A DNA stretch of 64,000 bases. Origin: Bacillota bacterium. GTDB taxonomy: Bacteria; Bacillota; Clostridia; Acetivibrionales; DTU013. The stretch lies in contig JAFABI010000025.1 in assembly GCA_023426125.1 (NCBI GenBank), positions 1 to 64,000 of the forward strand, given 5' to 3'. Below, one piece after another: positions 1 to 9,420 of this stretch; positions within the stretch are counted from its first letter, which is position 1, and each line of letters opens with the position of its first letter. Made by a program: the position numbers and the translations under genes. The notes under the pieces are model-generated. The model did no database searches and was not told the DNA's origin. It saw nothing but the letters and a program-made list of their open reading frames with translations.

Positions 1-2609
1 AGGTGGGCGTAAACGATAACTTTTTTGAGCTTGGAGGGGATTCATTAAAAGCCCAGCTTTTGATAAACAGAATACAGAGCCTGTTTAATGTAAAAATCTC
101 CATCAGGGACTTCTTCGCACAGCCTACAGTTGCAATGGCAGGGCAGTTAATGAAGGCCGGTGCAAATATTTATGAACATAGGCATAATGAAATCAGTGTA
201 AATGGGGATGTACAATATTTTTGGGCACCGGGCACTTATTGGAAGATAGAAGAGGACAAGGCACGGATAGGTTCAAATTATTATGGCGGCTTTATACCCG
301 GTATTATCCAAAAAATTTATTTTCTTACTCAGGAAGGGATCACAATCAAAAGCCTCATCACCAGTTTCGCTGATATTGATGAAGAAGAGTTAAGAAAGTT
401 TGTTATGAAGCTGATAGAGGAAAGAATCCTCATATGTTCTTTGCCAACACCGGATGAGATATTCCGGCCTATAAACAGTATATTCACCAATGCATATGAT
501 TCGAGCATTATATATGATACTGAAAATTATTCCAGGTTTAAGCAAGAACAGTTAAACAGAGATTTTGAGCACTGCTCCGGAGATGAAATAGAATTATTAA
601 AAACAATTGAGTATCCTGAAATAATAAGTCAAAGAAGGTCATACAGAAGCTTCAGCAAAAGAATGATGTCATATAATACGTTCTCAGATCTGTTATCAAT
701 ATTTAAGCAGAATCGTAAAGGTAATTCTGTTTCTTATTATTATGCCAGTGACGGAGGACTGTATCCCATTGATGTGTTTGTTTATGTAAAGAAAGGAAAA
801 GTTGAAGGTATCGGACAGGGTATCTATTACTACAATCCGGTCAAAAACAGCTTAAGGCTTGTTGACGATGAAGCCAGTATAACAGATGATGTACATTTAT
901 TTACCAATAAGGACATTTTTAACTTATCCAGTTTTACAGTATTTTTAGTATACGATGCGGATGTGAATATGCCCAAATACGGTGCGAACGGGTATTTCTT
1001 GGCGTGTCTGGACGCAGGAATAATGACTGCCACATTTACTTATGCTGCCGAGGCTGCCGGCGCAGGTATTTGCTCTATCGGAGATATGAATTTCAGCAAG
1101 ATTGCAAAGCGTTTCCGTTTTAAGGAAAATCAGATATACCTTCATTCCTTCGAGGTTGGATTAAAGCCCGAAGCTAGCGAATTAGGCAATGAGAGGTCTA
1201 TAGTTAGTTCAGGATGGAATGGTTTCATTGAGCCGCAGCCCAAAAAGCAATTTTATCCGGTTTCGTCAGCTCAAAAAAGGATATATATGCTTCACCATAT
1301 TGAGGACTGTAATACCGCCTACAATAATCCCACGTTAACGATGGTAGAGGGAAAGCTTGATATCAGAAGGCTCGAGGATACATTTAAAAAAATAATTAAA
1401 AGGCACGAGATACTAAGGACAGCATTTGAAATAATTGATGGAGAACCCGTTCAGATTGTCCATGATGATATAGAATTTTCTATTGATTACAATGAATTGA
1501 GCATAAGACAGTTAGAGAAAAAAGACATTAATAATATTATTAATGATTTTGTCAGGCCTTTTGATTTAAGCAGGAGTCCCCTGATCAGGGTCAAGCTGAT
1601 AAAGCTGATCGGGGATAGAAGTATAATGCTCTGTGATATGCACCATATCATTGCGGATGGTTCATCCGTAGGGATACTGGTTCAGGAATTCATGGACATA
1701 TATATGGGTAAGTCACTACCGGAGTTGAGAATTCAGTATAAGGATTATTCCCAATGGCATAACAGCTTACTTCATTCTGATTATATAAAACATCAAGAGG
1801 ATTCCTGGTTAAAAATTTATAAAAATAAGGTTAGACCTTTAAATATGCCTGTAGATTATCATAGGCAATCAGCAATAAATATTTTGACCGGAGATACAGT
1901 TGAGTTTGAACTTCCCTGCGATAAAACATCTGAGCTTAAAAAGCTTATTTGTCAAAAGAACGTAACACTATATATGATGTTGCTTGCAGCATACAATGTG
2001 TTGCTTTCCAAATACAGCGGACAAGAAGATATTGTAATCGGTACTACATTATCCGGAAGAACGAGCCATGAGCTTGAAGGGCTTATAGGGATGTTTGTCA
2101 ACATGCTTCCTATGAGAAATTATCCAAGTGCAGAGAAGTCATTTTCCGAATTTCTTGATGAGGTAAGAGAAAGTACTATTACAGCCTTTGATAATCAGGA
2201 ATATCAATTTGAAATGCTTATACAAAAACTGGAACTGGATAGAGATCCAGGCAGGATGCCCCTTATAGATACGGTTTTTGTTGTGCAAAGCTTTGAAAAC
2301 CTTGCAATGAGCTTTGGCGATTTAAAATTCATACCATATGATATTATGTATGAAATCACCAAGTACGAGCTGGTATTAGAAGCCAGAGAGAAGGATGGGA
2401 AAATTCATTTTCTTATGCACTATTCAACGTCTCTCTATAAAAGGGAAACAATTGAGAGGCTTTGCGGCCATTATATAGAGGTTATAGAGAATATATTACA
2501 AAATCAGTCACGACGGCTGATTGATTTTAATCTATCATTGGAAAATACAAAAGAATCAACTGATTCTAAAGCTTGCGACCTGGAGGGTCGTATTGAATTT
2601 GATATGTAG
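1..2609 (+). CDS. NRPS C-terminal part: PCP-oxidase-condensation
   Basis: The gene starts before the window; the first whole codon is at base 3. A peptidyl carrier domain opens the visible part (FFELGGDSLKA, phosphopantetheine Ser near visible residue 14). Residues about 70-385 form a SagB/McbC-type flavin nitroreductase (Ox) domain, with RRSYRSFS and the YYYASDGGLYPIDVFVYV region; in known NRPSs such domains oxidise thiazoline or oxazoline rings or other carrier-bound residues. A complete condensation domain follows (about 415-845, MHHIIADG with the first His near 547). The protein ends in the tail GRIEFDM, which resembles the tails of other proteins in the operon. The A domain of this module is outside the window, so the residue that is oxidised is unknown. 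A ribosome binding site for the next gene starts just after the stop codon. Confidence 0.93.
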   Translation, partial: VGVNDNFFELGGDSLKAQLLINRIQSLFNVKISIRDFFAQPTVAMAGQLMKAGANIYEHRHNEISVNGDVQYFWAPGTYWKIEEDKARIGSNYYGGFIPGIIQKIYFLTQEGITIKSLITSFADIDEEELRKFVMKLIEERILICSLPTPDEIFRPINSIFTNAYDSSIIYDTENYSRFKQEQLNRDFEHCSGDEIELLKTIEYPEIISQRRSYRSFSKRMMSYNTFSDLLSIFKQNRKGNSVSYYYASDGGLYPIDVFVYVKKGKVEGIGQGIYYYNPVKNSLRLVDDEASITDDVHLFTNKDIFNLSSFTVFLVYDADVNMPKYGANGYFLACLDAGIMTATFTYAAEAAGAGICSIGDMNFSKIAKRFRFKENQIYLHSFEVGLKPEASELGNERSIVSSGWNGFIEPQPKKQFYPVSSAQKRIYMLHHIEDCNTAYNNPTLTMVEGKLDIRRLEDTFKKIIKRHEILRTAFEIIDGEPVQIVHDDIEFSIDYNELSIRQLEKKDINNIINDFVRPFDLSRSPLIRVKLIKLIGDRSIMLCDMHHIIADGSSVGILVQEFMDIYMGKSLPELRIQYKDYSQWHNSLLHSDYIKHQEDSWLKIYKNKVRPLNMPVDYHRQSAINILTGDTVEFELPCDKTSELKKLICQKNVTLYMMLLAAYNVLLSKYSGQEDIVIGTTLSGRTSHELEGLIGMFVNMLPMRNYPSAEKSFSEFLDEVRESTITAFDNQEYQFEMLIQKLELDRDPGRMPLIDTVFVVQSFENLAMSFGDLKFIPYDIMYEITKYELVLEAREKDGKIHFLMHYSTSLYKRETIERLCGHYIEVIENILQNQSRRLIDFNLSLENTKESTDSKACDLEGRIEFDM

Positions 2610-2625
2610 CCGGAGGGATATTGCC

Positions 2626-3723
2626 ATGAAAATTTGTTCAAAATGTGTTTTGCCGGAGAGTTATCCCGGGATAGAATTTGATGAATCAGGGGTATGCAAT
2701 TATTGCAGAAATTTCAGTTTAGCTTCAAATACGGCTGATAAAAGCGATTTTTCGGACGAACAGGAACTTGCAGAATGCTTGCATAAATTTATAAACCCAA
2801 ACCGGAAATATGATGTGTTAGTACCGATTAGCGGCGGTGTTGACAGTTCCTTTGCATTAATTAATATCGTTAAGAAATATAATTTGAGACCGCTTGCATT
2901 TCATAATGATAATGGATTTGAGGATGATATTGCTACAGAAAACGTTAGAAAGCTATGTAAGTATTTAGGCGTTGATCTTGTTTTATTACAACACGACCAC
3001 AATTTCATGAAAAAGCTTTGGAAATATACCAATCAAAGTTATGTCCATGGACTGACAAGCTGTTATATATGCGGTAATATACTATATCTCAATGCCATTG
3101 AACTGGCAAAAAAGTACGGCATTCCTCTTGTAATAAATGGTTATTCAAAAGGTCAGGCAGCGTTAATTGATGATATGAGCAGCGGAGTGGATCTGTTTGA
3201 GAAGCTTCTGGATATCATTAAGAATACTAATGACAATGAGTTTTTCCTTCAATTTATTGAGAAATACAAAGTATTGGAGATAAGGGATAGTTATAAATGT
3301 AAAGGCGATTTGGAAAAAGTTAATGAAGATAGAGTTTTGGTCATTCCTTTTTTCGTTTTCAAGTTTTACAAGACAGATAAAAAAGCGCTTAGGGAAGAAA
3401 TTACCAAGCTTTTTGACTGGAGCCCGATGAAAAACAGTTATCCGGGCAGAACTACCAACTGTCAGATGGTATGGTTGAATACTTATATGGATCTGTTGAA
3501 AATGTCTTTCAGCGCCTACCATATCGAGTATTCTGAACTGATCAGAAAAGGTGAGATAACTAGAGAACAGGCGTTGAAGGATCTGGAACTCATTCCGCCT
3601 GAAGGTTTGCTGGAACAACTTGCTAGGGATATTGATTTCGACCTGGAGAGGTACTCCGATAAGTCAGTGTTTTGCTGTCAGGATACAAAAAAACAGGAGA
3701 TAGATATTGATTTCGAGTTATAG
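2626..3723 (+). CDS. PP-loop ATP pyrophosphatase, WbpG/PseA amidotransferase-like
   Basis: A 365-residue protein of the adenine nucleotide alpha-hydrolase superfamily, closest in pattern to the N-acetyl sugar amidotransferase (WbpG/PseA) family. The N terminus has two CxxC pairs (Cys4, 7, 24, 27), probably metal-binding. The PP-loop SGGVDSS is at residues 69-75 and another CxxC at 146-149. Such enzymes adenylate a carbonyl oxygen and replace it with nitrogen or sulfur; amide, amidine or thioamide formation on the peptide is inference. The ATG at 2626 is chosen because CGGAGGG precedes it and the family's N-terminal Cys motif begins there; the open frame upstream overlaps the previous gene. 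It is not an NRPS, yet it ends in IDIDFEL, like the NRPS tails, which suggests it is recruited to the assembly line. Confidence 0.88.
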   Translation: MKICSKCVLPESYPGIEFDESGVCNYCRNFSLASNTADKSDFSDEQELAECLHKFINPNRKYDVLVPISGGVDSSFALINIVKKYNLRPLAFHNDNGFEDDIATENVRKLCKYLGVDLVLLQHDHNFMKKLWKYTNQSYVHGLTSCYICGNILYLNAIELAKKYGIPLVINGYSKGQAALIDDMSSGVDLFEKLLDIIKNTNDNEFFLQFIEKYKVLEIRDSYKCKGDLEKVNEDRVLVIPFFVFKFYKTDKKALREEITKLFDWSPMKNSYPGRTTNCQMVWLNTYMDLLKMSFSAYHIEYSELIRKGEITREQALKDLELIPPEGLLEQLARDIDFDLERYSDKSVFCCQDTKKQEIDIDFEL

Positions 3724-3775
3724 ATAAATTCCCAAATTATTAAGATAGATTACTGCATAAAAAGGAATGACGTTA

Positions 3776-6700
3776 ATGAAAAAGTATGACAATGTTTTAT
3801 TATCCACCAGAAAATTTAAAGCTCAGAGAGACTATTGGATGAATATTCTGAGTGGACTTAAACCGGAGATTATGATCCAAAGCGATCGGTCAGGGGAGTT
3901 GAGAGATACTAAATTATCCGCAAGGGTAAAAGCCTGTTACAGATTGGATACAGCAACCTCAGAAAAGCTGCTCAAATTAAGTAAGAATTCTGATGTTACT
4001 TTGTATGTAGTAATGATAAGTGCTTTTATTTGTTTCCTGAACAAGTACTCGGGAAATGAGGGTATTTATATCGCGGGATCGGCATCCCAGACGGATAAAA
4101 ACAGCTCCGGAACCAATAACATCATCATTTTAAGGAGCATACTGCAAACGGACATTACCTTCAAAGAACATCTCATGAATATTAAAAAGACTTTCATGTC
4201 GGCTTATGAAAATCAGGATTACCCCTTGGATAAAATTATTGAGGAACTAAAATATACTTCTGAAGAGCATTACGAGAATTTATATCATTTGATCCTGACC
4301 AGTGAGAATCTGCATAGTCAAGAAGAAAGATATGCGTCCAATCAAATTTCTATTTCTTATTTAAGAGAAGAGAACGGTAATATCAGATTCACTTTTTTAT
4401 ATAACCCCGATAGGTACAGTGAGAGCTTGATAGAACGAATTTATAAATACTTCAATAAGCTGCTTACTGATATTATGGAAGATTTGACAATAAGGATATG
4501 TGATCTAAGTATCTTTACTGAAGAAGAGAAAAACCGGATTCTGTTTGATTTTAATAATACTGCGGCCGATTTTCCATCTGATAAAACTTTAGTAGAATTA
4601 TTTGAGGAGCAAGTAAGAAAAACTCCGGATCGAATTGCGTTAGTTTATGAGGATGTTCGTGTTTCCTATCTGGAACTGAGCCGCAAGGCTGATTTATTGG
4701 CAGATTTACTCAGAAGGAAGGGTGTGGGACGCAACTCAATTGTCGGCTTGATGATAGAGCGTTCGGCTGAAATGATCATCGGTATTTTGGGTGTCTTAAA
4801 GGCAGGGGGTGCATATTTGCCTATAGACCCATCATACCCTTTAAAAAGGATTTTATCCATGTTAGACAGCAGCGCGGCTGATGTAATTGTCACGTTCGAA
4901 AAGGAGGCAGACAAATTTTCATTTAGTAAACTTAAAAATATAGATAAAGGATCCGTTGAGCCTTATGTCAGCTGTCCAAGACCGCAAATGAAGGATTTTG
5001 ACAGCCTGCCGATACCTGATAGAACGCTTGTTGACTATGAAAAGTACAGCCCTTACATCGGACAAGCGATGGTAAAGAATACTATTGCCATTCAGGCAAC
5101 AAGAGGATGCCCGTATAATTGTGCATACTGCCATAAAATATGGCCAAAAGGACATGTGGCCAGATTCGCTGAAAACATTTTCAATGAGGTGCACTTTTAT
5201 TATGAAATAGGTGTAAGAAGGTTTGTTTTTGTAGATGATATTTTCAACTTAAATATGGAAAACAGCAGCAGATTCTTTAAAATGGTTATCGATAGTGGTA
5301 TGAAAATACAAATATTCTTTCCCAATGGAATGAGGGGAGATCTGCTGACAAAGGATTATATAGATTTAATGGTTCAGGCAGGAACGGTTGAACTTGTTCT
5401 GGCATTAGAAACTGCTTCTGACAGACTGCAAAAACTAATAGGTAAAAATCTGAATATAGAGAAGTTAAGGGAAAATGTAGAATACATCATCCATAACCAT
5501 CCTCATATAATATTGGATCTGGCAACAATGCATGGATTCCCGACAGAAACTTGTGATGAAGCGAGGATGACGCTTGATTTTATAAAATCTATGAAGTGGA
5601 TTCATTTTCCTTATGTGCATATTTTAATGATTTACCCCGGAACGGATATGGCTAAGCTTGCCATTGAAAATGGTATTAGTTCCGAGGCGATAGATAAATC
5701 AGCACAGTTGGCGTATCATGAAATTCCAGAAACATTACCGTTTCCAAAAGCATTTACAATAGAATATCAGGCAGAATTTTTAAATGAATACTTTCTCTTA
5801 AAAGAACGCCTCATCAAGGTTTTACCGATACAAATGAAAATACTGACAGAAGACGAGCTGGTTCAAAAGTATAACAGTTATCTGCCAATTGAAATCGAAT
5901 GTTTTGATGACCTGCTAAAATTTGTTGGAATAGACAGGAAGGAACTGATAAATGCAGAATTTCTTGATAAAAATTATGGATATGTTCCTGATTTTGATCA
6001 AACCATTTCTAAACACTTTGTCAAAAAAGTTCCTGATAAGAATGCAACAAGAATCCTGTTTCTGGATTTGTCACAATTCTTTAGCGCCGACAGCAGTAAA
6101 ATGCTCTATAACGTTGTTGAACCACCCCTTGGACATATGTATCTCCTTACATATTTAAACGAAAAATTCGGGTGTCAGATTCATGGGAGGATTGCAAAAT
6201 CCAGATTGGATTTTGACAGCTATGATGAGTTAAAAAAGCTTATAGATGAATTTAGACCTGATGTTATTGGTGTAAGGACACTGACTTTTTATAAAGGATT
6301 CTTCCATAAAACGATCTCCATGATAAGGCAATGGGGCATTCATGTGCCTATTTTAGCTGGTGGGCCATATGCGACCAGTGACTATAAGGAAGTTTTAAGG
6401 GACAGCAGCATTAACCTTGCAATACTGGGAGAAGGGGAGATAATCCTTGCGGAAGTAGTGGGAGAAATAATAAAAAATGGAAACAGGCTTCCTTCGGAAG
6501 AAGTTCTTGAGCAAATCCAGGGAGTTGCTTTCATAAAAAGGAAAGAGCTTAATGAAGGGAAAAAATATAACAGGAATATAATTTTACTCGACAGGCTATA
6601 TGACGATTCCCATATACAGGCTCCCAAGGAATTGGCGCATGTAAACGAGCCGGAGGATTTCGCCTACGTTATATACACCTCAGGTTCTACTGGGACACCC

Positions 6701-9361
6701 AAAGGTGTAATGGTTGATCACAGAAGTGTTGTAAACCTTGTAGCGGGATTATCGGAGGCTGTTTATAGAGAATATGGCGATGCTTTGAATATCGCTTTGC
6801 TTGCGCCATATGTATTTGACGCGTCTGTTCAGCAGATTTTTTCATCTTTGCTATTGGGGCATTGTCTATTTCTTGTTCCTGAGGAAACACGAATGGATGG
6901 AAAGAGTTTAGTGGAATATTATGAAAGAAATTTGATAGATATTTCTGATGGAACTCCGTCACACATAAATATACTGCTGAATACTGATGTTCCTTTTGAC
7001 GGTCGTATTAAAGCGAAACACTTTATAATCGGGGGAGAGGCATTATCATACAATGTGGCTAAAGGTTTTCTGGAAAGGTTCAGTGGAAGCAGACCGATTA
7101 TTACCAATGTTTATGGGCCGACAGAATGCTGTGTTGACTCTACCAGTTACCGTATAGAATATGACAATTTGGATGAATTAGATATTATACCAATAGGAAG
7201 GCCGATGGCAAACAAAAGGATATATATCCTGGGAAAGAACCTCGAATTGATGCCGCTGGGTGTGACAGGTGAGTTATATATATCCGGCGAAGGAATTGGT
7301 AATGGATACATAAACGATAGAAACCTTACATTGGAAAGGTTTTTTACAGATGCGTTTTTACCCGGGTCAAGGATGTATAGGACGGGCGATATGGGAAGAT
7401 GGCTGCCGGATGGTAATATTGAATATCTTGGAAGGCTGGATTGCCAGGTAAAAATAAGGGGTTTTCGAATAGAACTCGGAGAGATAGAAAAATCACTGAG
7501 CACCTATCCCAAAGTAAAAGATGTTGTTGTACTGGACAGGGATAGTACCGACGGAACAAAATACCTGTGTGCATATTTGATGATGGATGAAACGATGAGT
7601 GTTGAAGACATCAGGAAGCATCTATCCAGTTATGTACCCGAATACATGATCCCTTCATATTTTATCAGGATAGAGAAAATGCCATATACCGTAAGCGGCA
7701 AAGTGGACAGGAAAGCCCTGCCGGACACTAATGGTTTGTTATCTGCAGGGACTGAGTATGCCGAACCGAAAACAGAAATAGAAATAAGGCTTGTGGATAT
7801 TTGGAAAGACATACTTGGGATAAGGAGAATCGGTATATACGATGATTTTTTTGAGCTCGGAGGACACTCGCTAAAAGCCACGATGCTTATTTCCAGGGTA
7901 CATAAAGCGTTTAATGTCAGTATCTCTTTAAGAAGTGTTTTTCAATATCGGACTGTTGAAAAACTTGCAGAGCATATTAGTATTTTAAACAAAGATATAT
8001 TTAGTTCTATTTGTCGAATTGAAAATAAAGAGTATTACCCTGTATCATTTACTCAGAAAAGTATTTTTGTCGCGAGCCAGATGGATCGTGACGGAATTCT
8101 TTATAACACTCCCGGTGCGATAATGATAGAAGGTGATATTAATAAGGAGCGTTTTGAAAAGGTATTTGCGCAATTAATAGACAGACATGATGCCTTCAGA
8201 ACATCCTTTGAGGTGATTGATGATAGCATTGTGCAAAGAATAAGTGAAAAGGCTGATTTATGTATAGATTATGTTGAATCTGATGAGGAAAATTATTTAG
8301 GGGAAATACTAAAATACTTCCGGCCATTTGATTTGAGTAATCCACCCCTGTTAAGGGTCATGCTGATTAAAATTCATGAATACAAACACATACTGGTATT
8401 TGACCTGCATCATATCATTTTTGACGGGGTTTCACAAGAAATTTTAATGGATGAGTTTGCAGCTTTATATGAGGGTAATACGCTTCCGGACATAAAAATC
8501 AGATATAGAGATTTTACTGCGTGGCAGATAAAAGCGCTTGAGAGCGGCGCTCTATGTTTTCAGGGTGATTACTGGAAGAGTATTTTTTCAGGGGATATTC
8601 CAGTTCTAAACCTGCCAACTGATTTTAAAAGGCCTGAAGTTAAGAGCAACACCGGTGACAGAATCAAGTCCAGAGTAAGCAGGGATATTGAGGAGAAAAT
8701 CAACAGTATAGTAAGGCAGACAGAATCAACGTTGTACATATTTTTGCTGGCAGTCTACAATGTTTTACTGTCGAAGTATTCATCCCAGCATGACATTGTA
8801 GTAGGCTCTCCGGTCTCTATAAGGTCACATGTGGATGTGGAACATATAATCGGCATGTTTGTGAATACACTCCCGATCAGAAACCAGCCTCAAGATAATA
8901 AAACGTTCAGATTGTTCCTTGAAGAGGTTAAGCAAAATGTTATAAAGGCCTTTGAGAATAAGGATTATCCTATTAGTATACTCGTTGAACAGCTTAATAT
9001 AAAAAGAAATCCATCAAGAAATCCTATCTTTGATGTTGCTTTTGTATTGCAAAATTTTGAACAGAAAGATTTTGAGCTGAATGAATTGAAAATGATGCCC
9101 ATGGAAGTTGAGTATAAAGTAGCTAAGTTTGATTTAACGCTTACTGCAATGAATGATGGCGACGGATTGAATTTTAGTTTGGAATATTGTACTGAACTGT
9201 ACAGCAAAGAAACTGCCCAAAAGATGATGGAGGACTTTATATATATTATTAATATCGTACTGAAGAATATGGATATTCCGCTTAAAGATATAGATTGTTT
9301 TGTTGCCATTACAAAATCCGGTAAGGTAATTGATAATGTTGATTTTAGCTTTTTATCCTGA
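3776..9361 (+). CDS. NRPS: half-C, A(Gln?) with radical SAM-B12 insert, PCP, C
   Basis: Start at 3776 is preferred over the ATG at 3767 because AAAGGA lies 9 bases upstream. Domains: C-lobe-only half condensation domain (1-255); start of the A domain with motif A2 LKAGGAYLPIDP near 345; a roughly 560-residue insertion (about 385-950); then A3 YTSGSTGTPKG (about 966) through A10 near 1306; PCP (Ser1365); full C domain (LHHIIFDG, His1545). The insertion has a radical SAM CxxxCxxC (Cys445, 449, 452) followed by a B12-binding-like Rossmann domain (about 755-892), the reverse of the usual order. Code positions read by eye against GrsA give DAQDIGVVDK, very close to the known glutamine code. The insert may methylate or otherwise modify carbon of the loaded residue (inference). 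The C terminus is NVDFSFLS. Confidence 0.95.
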   Translation: MKKYDNVLLSTRKFKAQRDYWMNILSGLKPEIMIQSDRSGELRDTKLSARVKACYRLDTATSEKLLKLSKNSDVTLYVVMISAFICFLNKYSGNEGIYIAGSASQTDKNSSGTNNIIILRSILQTDITFKEHLMNIKKTFMSAYENQDYPLDKIIEELKYTSEEHYENLYHLILTSENLHSQEERYASNQISISYLREENGNIRFTFLYNPDRYSESLIERIYKYFNKLLTDIMEDLTIRICDLSIFTEEEKNRILFDFNNTAADFPSDKTLVELFEEQVRKTPDRIALVYEDVRVSYLELSRKADLLADLLRRKGVGRNSIVGLMIERSAEMIIGILGVLKAGGAYLPIDPSYPLKRILSMLDSSAADVIVTFEKEADKFSFSKLKNIDKGSVEPYVSCPRPQMKDFDSLPIPDRTLVDYEKYSPYIGQAMVKNTIAIQATRGCPYNCAYCHKIWPKGHVARFAENIFNEVHFYYEIGVRRFVFVDDIFNLNMENSSRFFKMVIDSGMKIQIFFPNGMRGDLLTKDYIDLMVQAGTVELVLALETASDRLQKLIGKNLNIEKLRENVEYIIHNHPHIILDLATMHGFPTETCDEARMTLDFIKSMKWIHFPYVHILMIYPGTDMAKLAIENGISSEAIDKSAQLAYHEIPETLPFPKAFTIEYQAEFLNEYFLLKERLIKVLPIQMKILTEDELVQKYNSYLPIEIECFDDLLKFVGIDRKELINAEFLDKNYGYVPDFDQTISKHFVKKVPDKNATRILFLDLSQFFSADSSKMLYNVVEPPLGHMYLLTYLNEKFGCQIHGRIAKSRLDFDSYDELKKLIDEFRPDVIGVRTLTFYKGFFHKTISMIRQWGIHVPILAGGPYATSDYKEVLRDSSINLAILGEGEIILAEVVGEIIKNGNRLPSEEVLEQIQGVAFIKRKELNEGKKYNRNIILLDRLYDDSHIQAPKELAHVNEPEDFAYVIYTSGSTGTPKGVMVDHRSVVNLVAGLSEAVYREYGDALNIALLAPYVFDASVQQIFSSLLLGHCLFLVPEETRMDGKSLVEYYERNLIDISDGTPSHINILLNTDVPFDGRIKAKHFIIGGEALSYNVAKGFLERFSGSRPIITNVYGPTECCVDSTSYRIEYDNLDELDIIPIGRPMANKRIYILGKNLELMPLGVTGELYISGEGIGNGYINDRNLTLERFFTDAFLPGSRMYRTGDMGRWLPDGNIEYLGRLDCQVKIRGFRIELGEIEKSLSTYPKVKDVVVLDRDSTDGTKYLCAYLMMDETMSVEDIRKHLSSYVPEYMIPSYFIRIEKMPYTVSGKVDRKALPDTNGLLSAGTEYAEPKTEIEIRLVDIWKDILGIRRIGIYDDFFELGGHSLKATMLISRVHKAFNVSISLRSVFQYRTVEKLAEHISILNKDIFSSICRIENKEYYPVSFTQKSIFVASQMDRDGILYNTPGAIMIEGDINKERFEKVFAQLIDRHDAFRTSFEVIDDSIVQRISEKADLCIDYVESDEENYLGEILKYFRPFDLSNPPLLRVMLIKIHEYKHILVFDLHHIIFDGVSQEILMDEFAALYEGNTLPDIKIRYRDFTAWQIKALESGALCFQGDYWKSIFSGDIPVLNLPTDFKRPEVKSNTGDRIKSRVSRDIEEKINSIVRQTESTLYIFLLAVYNVLLSKYSSQHDIVVGSPVSIRSHVDVEHIIGMFVNTLPIRNQPQDNKTFRLFLEEVKQNVIKAFENKDYPISILVEQLNIKRNPSRNPIFDVAFVLQNFEQKDFELNELKMMPMEVEYKVAKFDLTLTAMNDGDGLNFSLEYCTELYSKETAQKMMEDFIYIINIVLKNMDIPLKDIDCFVAITKSGKVIDNVDFSFLS

Positions 9362-9420
9362 CGCGGTTTGCCTTACTGGTAAACACAACTTGGAATAAGT
9401 ATATCTTGGGGGTCTGAAAA

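Noticed and set aside
3163..3618. Antisense frame of 151 codons over the PP-loop gene
   Set aside because: Opposite a clear family member with catalytic motifs; no recognisable domain or start signal.
3767..3775. ATG at 3767 as start of the Gln-loading NRPS
   Set aside because: It lies directly against AAAGGA with no spacing; the ATG at 3776 is 9 bases from it.
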